The notes under the pieces were generated by a model, which saw nothing but the letters and a program-made list of their open reading frames with translations, was not told where the DNA came from and searched no databases. A stretch of DNA of 64,000 nt, taken from NCBI GenBank assembly GCA_044868005.1, contig JBIOVX010000163.1, forward strand, positions 1-64,000. The letters are read 5' to 3'. Shown in pieces: positions 6,981 to 16,000 of this stretch (positions are counted from its first letter, which is position 1; every line of letters begins with the position of its first letter). This stretch comes from DATARR01 sp044868005. Lineage in GTDB: Bacteria > Acidobacteriota > Thermoanaerobaculia > Multivoradales > UBA5704. Position numbers and translations under genes: made by a program.

Positions 6981-9158
6981 ATGGACACGATCCTGCGGAA
7001 CGTTCATGCCCCTTCGCGCCGGTCGCTTCTCGTCGCCGGCATCGCTCTCCTGGCGCTCCTCCCGTCCTATCTGATGGCCCAAAGCGCTCCCACCTGTCCC
7101 GGCGCGGATTTCACCACGGTGGGCAAGATCACGAGCCGGGACCATACGTTGCAGGCGGTGATCAAGGTGGTAAACGGCAACCGGAAGATCCCCACCTCGT
7201 CGACCGCCTCCACGACCTCCATGCTGCGCTACTTCGAAGGCTACGATCCGGCGGATCCGAAAAAGAAGTGGCCCACCGACCCGAGCGCCGCCGGCCCGGG
7301 ACCGACGCTGCGCGCCGAGATCGGCGACGTGGTCAACATCACGCTGCTCAACCAGGTCAAGGTCCAGGATTTCCCCGGCACGCTCGACTCGGGCGAGGAG
7401 GGGCGCAACAACGGCTGCGACCAGACGACGAAGGTGACTTCCCAAGGCTCGGACAAGAGGTTCTATCCGGCGGACGACAAGTTCCCGAACTGCTTCCACG
7501 GCTCCAGCTCGGCGAACATCCACTTCCACGGCACGCACGTCACGCCCTCGACCACGGGCGACAACGTCCTCGTCAACGTGCGGCCCAACTCGAAGGTGAC
7601 GGAAGCGAACGTCCGCGAGCCGTTCCACCAGATCTTCCAGCATTGCGAGCTCGGCCAGCAGCCGCAGAAGTGGGGAGACCTGCCGAAGGAATGGCGCGAG
7701 GCGCAGGAGAAGCTGCTGCAGGAGTACGACGTCACGGCCCCGTACGTGGGCCCGGGCGCGAACCCGGACGGCCATGGATTGCCGCCCGACCTGCAGCTCT
7801 GGCCGCAGAACCGGCAGGCGATCGAGCAGGGCGTGTGGCCGCAATGGTACAGCGGCTCCTATCCCTATTGCTTCCAGATTCCGAAGTACACGGAGGACCA
7901 GGACGGCAAGTCCAACGTCCGCATGGGACAGGCCCCTGGAACGCACTGGTATCACTCGCACAAGCACGGCTCGACGTCCATCAACCTGTTCAACGGCCTG
8001 GCGGGAGCGTTCATCATCACCGACAACAGCCCCACCGGCTACGACGGCAAGCTGAAGGCGTTTTACAAGGACAACTACCAGGCCGAGCTGGAAGAGCAGG
8101 TCATCGTCTTCCAGCAGCTCACCTCCACGCTGAACCTGGAGAGCGCGACGGGAGGGCCGGCGCCGCCCGTGCTGGCCAACGGCGCGCTGGCGCCCGCCAT
8201 CACCATGCGGCCGGGCGAGGTGCAGCTCTGGCGCATGATCAACGCTACGGTGTCGAGAACCGTCAACGGCAAGTTCAATCCGGCGGGCATCAACTTCCGG
8301 CAGACCGCGCAGGACGGCATCCAGCTCGCGTGGGAGAACTACAGCGATCCGGCGAACGGCACGCAGGCGGTCAACCTGGCGCCGGCGACCCGCGTCGACC
8401 TGCTCGTCCAAGCGCCGACCACGGAGGGCTGCTACACGCTGCAGTCCTCGGCGACGCCCCCGGTGGTGTACCTGAACATCAAGGTCGCCGGCGACGCGGT
8501 GAGCTCCGCGATGGGATTCCCGACTCAGGAGGGCGACTATCCGCCCCTGCCCCCGTTCCTGAAGAAGATCGATCCGGCCGCGATCAACCTCCAGCGGAAA
8601 ATCACCTACAGCGTGTCCAAGGCACCCGTGCAGCCTCCTCTCACCCGCACGTTGCCGCAGTTCAAGATCGACGGCAAGCCGTTCGAGGACCAGATCATCA
8701 ACCAGGTCATGCTGCTCGACAGCGCGGAGGAGTGGACGATCTACAACACCGACGCCCCCACGCCTCAAGGAAGCACGACCAGGCTTCCCGGAGCCGGCGC
8801 GGCCCACCCCTTCCACATCCACATCAACCCGTTCCAGATCGTCGAGGTCTTCGATCCGAGCAAGGACGTCGAGAAGCCGCAGACCTTCACGTCACCTTAC
8901 GTCTGGCGGGATACGTTCGCGATCCCGGCGGGCAAGGTGGTCACGGACAACAAGTGCTACGCCCCGATCGCCAAGGTCATCGCCCAGGACGGAGTAACGG
9001 TCGTCGACGTCTGCCCGGGCTACTTCAAGATGCGCAGCCGCTTCGTCGATTTCACCGGCCAGTACGTGCAGCACTGCCACATCCTGGCGCACGAGGACCG
9101 CGGCATGATGCAACTGCTGGAGGTGGTGAGCAACAAGGCGGTGCTGAAGCACCACTGA
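6981..9158 (+). CDS. Multicopper oxidase (laccase/CotA-like), exported
   Basis: 725 residues. An N-terminal signal (ARG-ARG-SLLVAGIALLALLPSYLMAQ) directs export. All four copper-ligand clusters are visible: HFHGTHV (about residue 180), HWYHSHKHG (about 320), HPFHIHINPF (about 610) and HCHILAHEDRGM (about 698). It is therefore a complete three-domain oxidase with the His-Cys-His of the type 1/type 3 site and a Met axial ligand. It is longer than typical bacterial laccases (about 500-600 residues) because of insertions around residues 100-170 and 220-310. It probably oxidises phenolic or metal substrates outside the cytoplasm; the substrate cannot be told. It follows the small cupredoxin gene in one operon. 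A link with the peptide cluster 0.9 kb downstream is possible but unsupported. Confidence 0.9.
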   Translation: MDTILRNVHAPSRRSLLVAGIALLALLPSYLMAQSAPTCPGADFTTVGKITSRDHTLQAVIKVVNGNRKIPTSSTASTTSMLRYFEGYDPADPKKKWPTDPSAAGPGPTLRAEIGDVVNITLLNQVKVQDFPGTLDSGEEGRNNGCDQTTKVTSQGSDKRFYPADDKFPNCFHGSSSANIHFHGTHVTPSTTGDNVLVNVRPNSKVTEANVREPFHQIFQHCELGQQPQKWGDLPKEWREAQEKLLQEYDVTAPYVGPGANPDGHGLPPDLQLWPQNRQAIEQGVWPQWYSGSYPYCFQIPKYTEDQDGKSNVRMGQAPGTHWYHSHKHGSTSINLFNGLAGAFIITDNSPTGYDGKLKAFYKDNYQAELEEQVIVFQQLTSTLNLESATGGPAPPVLANGALAPAITMRPGEVQLWRMINATVSRTVNGKFNPAGINFRQTAQDGIQLAWENYSDPANGTQAVNLAPATRVDLLVQAPTTEGCYTLQSSATPPVVYLNIKVAGDAVSSAMGFPTQEGDYPPLPPFLKKIDPAAINLQRKITYSVSKAPVQPPLTRTLPQFKIDGKPFEDQIINQVMLLDSAEEWTIYNTDAPTPQGSTTRLPGAGAAHPFHIHINPFQIVEVFDPSKDVEKPQTFTSPYVWRDTFAIPAGKVVTDNKCYAPIAKVIAQDGVTVVDVCPGYFKMRSRFVDFTGQYVQHCHILAHEDRGMMQLLEVVSNKAVLKHH

Positions 9159-9160
9159 TC

Positions 9161-9204
9161 GGACAGCAACGCGCGGCTGTCGGGGCGGCCCTTGCGGCCG
9201 CCCT
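9161..9204 (+). terminator. Tandem hairpins after the multicopper oxidase
   Basis: Two stems follow the stop directly: GACAGC/GCTGTC with an 8-base loop, and an 8-bp GC stem GGGCGGCC/GGCCGCCC (9183-9203) with a 5-base loop. There is no T-tract, so it is a candidate rather than a classical intrinsic terminator. Confidence 0.5.
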
Positions 9205-9300
9205 GTCCTGGTGCGCCCGACAGGCGGCCTGCACGCGACGCGCTCGACGACCGGCGAGGCTCGCCGCGATGGTGCTGACACACCGATAGGGGTAACGGGC

Positions 9301-9854
9301 GCGCGGATGTATCGCGTCGGCGACCTGGTGCGCTGGCGGCCCGACGGCGAGCTGGAGTACCTGGGCCGGCTCGACCATCAGGTGAAGATCCGCGGCTTCC
9401 GCGTCGAGCTGGGCGAGATCGAAGCGGCGCTCGCCGCTCCTCGGCCGCGGCGACTTGCAGGTGAAGGCACGTCCCGAGCCGGCGCGCGATCTCGCGGCCG
9501 AATTCGTCGGCCCGCGAACTCCGCTCGAAGAGCAGATCGCCCGACATCTGGAGCACGGTGCTCGGGATCGACCGTATCGGGGTGCAAGACAGCTTCTGGG
9601 ATCTGGGGGGACACTCCCTGCTTGCCACCAAGGTCCTGTCGCGGGTTCGCGAGTCCTTCGGAATCGAGCTGCCGTTGAGCTCGCTTTTCACTGCTTCCTT
9701 GCTCGGGGAGTTCGCCGATGCCGTCGGGCGGAACGTCCTGGCTGCCCAGGGTGACGAGCTCGAGAGCCTCCTCTCGGAGCTGGATGGCATGTCGGACGAA
9801 AAAATCCGGGCATTTCTCACCGCGGATGAAGAAGCGCTGGAGGAGCTGACGTGA
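9301..9854 (+). pseudogene. Decayed NRPS fragment: A-domain tail plus PCP
   Basis: Three reading frames together spell an NRPS end. Frame one (from about 9304) gives ARMYRVGDLVRWRPDG and DHQVKIRGFRVELGEIEAA, the A7-A9 end of an adenylation domain, and then loses the pattern. Frame two gives FVGPRTPLEEQIA, the linker before a carrier domain. After a one-base insertion near 9540-9545, frame three gives WSTVLGIDRIGVQ, DSFWDLGGHSLLATKVLSR and the C-terminal tail ESLLSELDGMSDEKIRAF, with a stop at 9854. About 100 residues between A9 and the carrier, including the A10 lysine motif, are deleted. The carrier and tail closely resemble the last carrier of the giant synthetase next door. It cannot be functional as read and is probably a relic of module duplication or deletion. 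Confidence 0.85.
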
Positions 9855-10023
9855 AAGCTGCGGAGGAGCTCGAACGTTTCTACTCAAGATTCGCCTTTCC
9901 AACGAAATATTCATCTGGATAGATGGATTTGGCGTTTCTTCGATCGGCTGTCCCGAACTGGCCGGGAGCGGCACTTTAAGGGTAGCGAGCCGGGCGAAGT
10001 CCGAGGAGCCGTAGGACCCCAAA
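9855..10023 (+). promoter_or_regulatory. Likely promoter/leader region of the NRPS operon
   Basis: These 169 bases between the NRPS remnant and NRPS1 are noticeably AT-richer than the surroundings (for example GAAATATTCATCTGGATAG). A small inverted repeat CATCT/AGATG sits at 9912-9925. GGAGCCGTAGGA upstream of the ATG at 10024 is a weak ribosome binding site. This is the only sizeable non-coding gap upstream of a 46-kb run of plus-strand genes, so it is the natural place for the operon promoter. I cannot fix a -10 box. Confidence 0.45.
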
Positions 10024-13000
10024 ATGAAGCAGCGTCACGCTATAGCTCTCGCCAGCGGGGTGAGACCCGGGGATCGAGTCAGCGCGGATGTCTCAGTCCG
10101 CAAGCGGCAGCTCCGGCCCGGCGACGCTCCCCGTCGGACCTATGCGGGCGAGGCCTGCCTGCACGAGCTGGTGGCGGCGCAGGCGGCGCGAACGCCGAAC
10201 CGGATCGCGGTCTCCTGCGCAGGAGCGGTCCTCACCTATGGCGAGCTGCTCGACCGGGCGCGCAGCCTCGCGGGCCACCTGCAGGCGCTGGGGGTGGGTC
10301 CGGAGACGCGGGTCGGCATCTGTGCCGAGCGCTCCGTCGAGCTGGTCGTGGCGGTGCTCGGCACGTTGACGGCCGGCGCGGCCTACGTACCGCTCGATCC
10401 TTCCTATCCCGCCGAGCGTCTGGCGTACATGCTGGAGGACTCTGGAGCGGCGGTGCTGCTGGCGCAGGAAAGGCTGACCGCCGTCCTGCCGCCCCACCGC
10501 GCGCGCGTGGTCCTGCTCGACGGCGGCGCGGAGCCCGGAGCTTTCGGCGCGCCGTTCGTCCCCGTCCCCTCGCTGCCGGATGCGCTGGCCTACGTCATGT
10601 ACACCTCCGGCTCGACCGGGCGTCCGAAGGGGGTGATGAACAGCCATCGGGCGGTGCGCAATCGGCTCCTCTGGCAGCGGGAAGACCTCGGCCTGCACGC
10701 CGACGACCGGGTGCTGCAGAAGACGCCGTTCAGCTTCGACATCTCGGTCTGGGAGCTGCTGGCGACGCTGATCGCGGGCGCGCGGCTGGTGATGGCGCGG
10801 CCCGGCGGTCAAGGCGACCCGGCGTATCTGGTGGAGACGATCGAGCGTGAGGGGATCACGGTCGTTCACTTCGTTGCTTCCATGATGCGTGCCTTCCTGA
10901 GTGCCCCCGGCCTGGAGCGCCTGAGCTCGCTGCGCTGCGTCGTCAATGGCGGCGAAGCGCTGCCGCCCGAGGTGGAGCGCCAGTTCTTCGCCCGCTTCGG
11001 CATCGCGGGACCGGGTCTCTACAATCTCTACGGTCCGACCGAAGCGGCCATCGAGGCGACGTGGTGGCCCTGCGAGCCCGGCGGTCCGTCGGCAACCGTT
11101 CCCATCGGGCGGCCGATCGGCAACGTCTCGATCCGCATCCTCAGCGCGGACCTGCAGCCGGTGGCGAACGGCGAGGCGGGCGAGCTGCACATCGGCGGTG
11201 TGGCGCCGGCGCGCGGCTATCTCGGCCGGCCGGACCTGACGGCGGAGAAGTTCATCCCCGATCCGTTCGCGCGCCGGCGGGGCGGCCGCCTCTACAAGAC
11301 GGGGGACCTGGCGCGCTTCCGGCCGGACGGCGTCATCGAGTACCTCGGCCGCATCGACCATCAGGTCAAGATCCGCGGCTTCCGCATCGAGCTCGGGGAG
11401 ATCGAGGCGGCGCTCGCCGAGCATCCGGCGGTGCGCGCCTCCGTGGTGACGGCTCGCGAGCGTAACGGCGAGGCGCGGCTCGTCGCCTACGTGGTGTCCG
11501 CGGCGGGCGGCGACGACGCCTCCGGGCTGCTGCGCTCACACCTCGCGGCCCGGCTGCCCGATTACATGATGCCTGCGGACTTCGTGTTCCTGGAGACCCT
11601 GCCTTTGACGCCCAGCGGCAAGCTGGACCGCAAGGCCCTGCCCGAGCCGCGGCAGGCCGAGCGCGAGCACGTAGCGCCGGAGACGCCGCTGGAGCGTTTC
11701 CTCGCCGGCCTCTGGCGGCAGGCGCTCGGCGTCGAGCGGGCCGGCCGCCGGGACTCCTTCTTCGCGCTGGGCGGCACCTCGATCAGCGCCGCCGTGGTGA
11801 CCAACCGCCTGCAGCGCGAGCTGGGCGAGATCGTCCATCCGGTGGTGCTCTTCGACGCGCCGACGGTGGCCGAGCTGGCGGCCTATCTGGGCCGCGAGCA
11901 CGGGCAGGCGGTGGCGCGGATCTGGGGCGCCGAATCGCTGGCAGGGGGTCCGGCGGTCCTCGCGACGGCGGATCGCAGGATCGGCGAGCTCGAGATCGCG
12001 GAGCTCCACCGACTGATCGAGCCGCTGGCTCCGGCGGCGGCGGAACCGAAGAACCCGCCGGCGGTCTTCATCCTGGCGCCGCCGCGCTCCGGCACGACGC
12101 TGCTGCGCGTCATGCTGGGCGGCCATCCCGGCCTCTTCGCGCCTCCCGAGCTGGAGCTGCTCTCCTTCAACACGCTCGCCGAGCGCCGGGCGGCGTTTCC
12201 CGGCCGCGACGCCTTCTGGCTGCAGGGACTGCTGCGGGCGGTGATGGAGCTGCGCGGGCGGAGCCTCGAGGAGGCCCAGGCGCTGGTCGCGGGCTGGGAA
12301 CGGCAAGGATGGACGACGCAACGGGCCTATGGCCAGCTTCAGGAGTGGACCGGCCGCCGCAAACTGGTGGACAAGACCACCTCCTATGCGCTCGATCCGG
12401 CGGTCCTGCGGCGGGCCGAAGAGGCGTTCGAGAACCCGTTCTACATCCATCTCGTCCGCCACCCCTGCGGCATGATCCGCTCCTTCGAGGAAGCGCGGAT
12501 CGAGCAGGTCTTCTTCCGCCGCCCGCACTCCTTCTCGCGGCGCGAGCTGGCCGAGCTGCTCTGGGTGGTGAGCCAGCGCAACATCGCGGCGCATCTCGCG
12601 GCGATCCCGTCCGAGCGCCAGCATCAGGTGCGCTTCGAGGACCTGGTGCGCAATCCGGAAGGCGAGCTGCGGCGGCTGTGCTCCGCGCTCGGGCTCGATT
12701 ACCACCCGGACATGGCGGATCCCTACAAGGACGAGCGCGCGCGGATGACGGACGGCGTCCACGCCGGGGGCGGGATGCTCGGGGACATGAAGTTCCACCA
12801 GCATCGCGGCGTGGAGGCGGGCGCGGCGGACCGCTGGCAGCAGGCCTATGGCGACGACTTCCTCGGCGCGCCCACCTGGGAGACGGCCGCTGTCTTCGCC
12901 TACGAGCGGCCGCAACGCCCACGGCCGAATCTCCTGCAGCCGGCGCCGAACCGGTCCGGAGAGCCGATGCCGCTCTCGCCCGCCCAGGAGCGGCTGTGGT

Positions 13001-16000
13001 TTCTCGACCGTCTCGCTCCCGGCTCGGCGGCCTACAACATCGCGCGCGAGATCCGCCTGCATGGGCGGCTGGACGCCTGCGCGCTCGGCTCGGCCCTGGA
13101 GGAGATCGTTCGCCGCCACGAGGTGCTGCGCACCGTCTTCGCGGACCGCGACGGCGCGCCCGTGCAGGTCGTCCAGCCTGCCGCCGGAGCGCCGCTGCCG
13201 CTGATCGATCTCGCGGCCCTCCCGGCGCCGGCGAGGGCGGCCGAGGAGCGACGCCTGGCCGAGGCGGCGCGGCGGCCTTTCGATCTCGCGCGGGACCCGA
13301 TGCTCCGCGGCGCGCTGCTGCGCTTCGGCTCCGGCGAGCACGCGTTGCTCCTCGTGCTCCACCACATCGCTGCCGACGGTTGGTCGATGGGCGTGCTGGC
13401 CGGCGAGCTGGAGGCGCTCTATCGCCAGGGGGCCGCCGGCGGCCCGCCGCTGGCGCCGCAGCCCCTGCAGTACGCGGACTACGTCGCCTGGCAACGCTGG
13501 TGGCTCGCCGGCGAGGAACCCGCGGCCAAGCTCGCCGCCTGGCGCCAGAGGCTGGCCGACCTGCCGGAAGGGCTGGAGCTGCCGGCGGACCGGCCGCGCC
13601 CGGCGGCGCAGAGCTTCCGCGGCGGAGTCGAGCGGATGGTGCTGCCGCCGGCCGTCGCCGGGGGAGTCGAAGCCCTCGCCCGCCGCAGCGGAGCGACCGT
13701 CTTCATGGCGCTCCTCGCCGGCTTCGAGACCCTCCTCCACCGCCTCACCGGTCAGGAGGACCTCACCGTCGGCGTGCCGGCGGCGAACCGCAACCGGCCG
13801 GAGCTCGAGGGTTTGATCGGTTTCTTCGTCAACAGCCTCGTGCTGCGCGCGGACTTCGCGGCAGACCCCACGTTCGCCGCGGCGCTCGGCCGCGTGCGCG
13901 AGGCGGCGCTGTTCGCCTACGCCCATCAGGATCTGCCCTTCGAGCGGCTGGTCGCCGAGCTGGCGCCCGAGCGCAGCCTCGACCACGCGCCGCTCTTCCA
14001 GGTGATGTTCTCGCTGCAGGAGGCGCCGGTGACGGCGCTGGATCTCGGCACGGACCTGCGCGGCGAGATGCTGGAGATCGACACCGGCACCGCCAAGTTC
14101 GACCTCTGGCTGCAGGCGCTCCGGCATGCGGGCGGCCTTGCGGTCAAGGCCGAGTACGCCACGGATCTCTTCGCGCCGGCCACGGTCGCGCGTCTGCTGC
14201 GCTGCTTCAGGGTACTGCTGGAGGGTGCGCTCGCCGCGCCCGGCGTCCGCGTCTCCGAGCTGCCGCTGCTCGACGGCGCCGAGCGCGAGCAGGTCCTGGC
14301 GAAGTGGAACCGGACGGCGGCGGAGATCCCGGACGTGCCGGTCCACGCGCAGGTAGCCCGATGGGCGCGGGAAACCCCGCAAGCGCTGGCGGTCGCCTGG
14401 GAGGGCGGCGAGCTCACCTATGGCGAGCTGAACCGCCGGGCCAACCGGCTGGCGCGTCGCCTGCGCCGCATGGGGATCGGCCCCGACGAGGTGGTGGCGT
14501 TGCGTCTGCAACGCTCACCGGAGCTGGTGGTGGCGGCGCTCGCGGCTCTCAAGGCGGGCGGCGCCTATCTGCCGATCGATCCGGCATATCCGGCCGAGCG
14601 GCTGGCCTTCACGCTGCGCAATTCGGCCGCCTCGGTGCTGGTGACGGTGGAGCGTCTGGTCTTGGCGGATCTGCCGGTGGAGGTCCTGGCGCTCGATGTT
14701 CTGGACCTCACGGAGGAGAGTGACGAGGACCTGGATCCTGCAGGCTGCGGTGCGGACCAGCTCGCCTACCTGATCTACACCTCGGGCTCGACGGGAGAGC
14801 CCAAGGGCATCGAGCTGCGGCATCGCGGGCTGGCCAATCTCGCCGCCTGGACCCACCGCGCCATGGGCCATGCCGCGGCAGACCGTTGCACGCTGATCGC
14901 CGGGCCCGGCTTCGATGTGTCGATCTGGGAGGTGTGGTCCGCCCTGACCGCCGGAGCGTCGCTGCACGTGCCGCCGGCGGAGGTCGTGGCCTCCCCTGCG
15001 GACCTGCTGGCCTGGCTGGCGAGGCAGGGGCTCACCGTCGGCTTTCTGCCCACGCCGCTCATGGAGGCGCTCCTCGCCGAGCCGATGCCGGCGGGGCTCC
15101 GCCTGCGATCGGTCTTCACCGGCGGCGACCGGCTGACGCGGCGGCCGCCCCCGGATCTGCCGTTCGCGGTCCTCAACGGCTACGGCCCGGCGGAGAGCAC
15201 GGTGCTGACCAGCACGGGCTGGGTCGCGCCGGCGGGCGAGCGGCCGCCGGAGATCGGCTCACCGCTCGCCAACACGCGGGTCTACATCCTCGACCGCGGC
15301 CTGCGGCCGGTCCCCGTCGGCGTGCCGGGCGAGCTGTGCGTCGGGGGCGTCGGGCTGGCGCGGGGCTACCGGCGGCGCCCGGAGCTGACGGCCGAGCGGT
15401 TCCTGCCGGACTCGTTCGGCGAGCCCGGAGCGCGCCTGTACCGCACCGGCGACCTGGCGCGCTGGCTGCCGCACGGCGAGATCGAGTTTCTCGGCCGCAT
15501 GGACTTCCAGGTCAAGATCCGCGGCTTCCGCATCGAGCTGGGAGAGATCCAGGCCGTGCTGGGCCGGCATCCGGCGGTCCGCGAGGCGGCGGTGCTGGTG
15601 CGCGAGGAAGGCAGCGGCCTGTGCGCCTACGCCGTCCTGCGCGGGGAGGAGAAGCCGGTCACGGCGGAGATCCTCCGCGGCTTCCTGGCCCGGAGCCTGC
15701 CCGAATACATGATCCCCACCGCCTGGGTGTTCCTGGACGCCCTGCCGCTCACCCCCAACGGCAAGCTGGACCGCCGGTCGCTGGCGCGCCTCGCGCCGGC
15801 GGTGGAGCCGGAGGCCGCCGTGGCGCCGCGCTCGCCGCTGGAGGAGCTGCTCGCCGGCCTCTTCGCCCAGGTGCTCGGCCTCGAACGCCCGGTCGGTGCG
15901 CACGAGGACTTCTTCCATCTCGGCGGCCACTCGCTGCTGGCGACGCAGCTCGTCTCACGGGTGCGCGAGGCCTGCGGCGCGGACCTCGGCGTGCGGGGCG

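Noticed and set aside
9211..9678. Open frame that could be taken as a small gene upstream of NRPS1
   Set aside because: Only its middle matches an adenylation tail; both ends are unrelated sequence and the continuation is in other frames, so it is part of the NRPS relic.
9880..9960. sigma-70 promoter boxes in the NRPS leader
   Set aside because: Several weak matches exist but none has both boxes at acceptable spacing; reported only as a general regulatory region.
10024..10160. Possible lipo-initiation (starter C domain) at the front of NRPS1
   Set aside because: The first 40 residues lack any condensation motif and run straight into an A domain, so acyl initiation is not supported.
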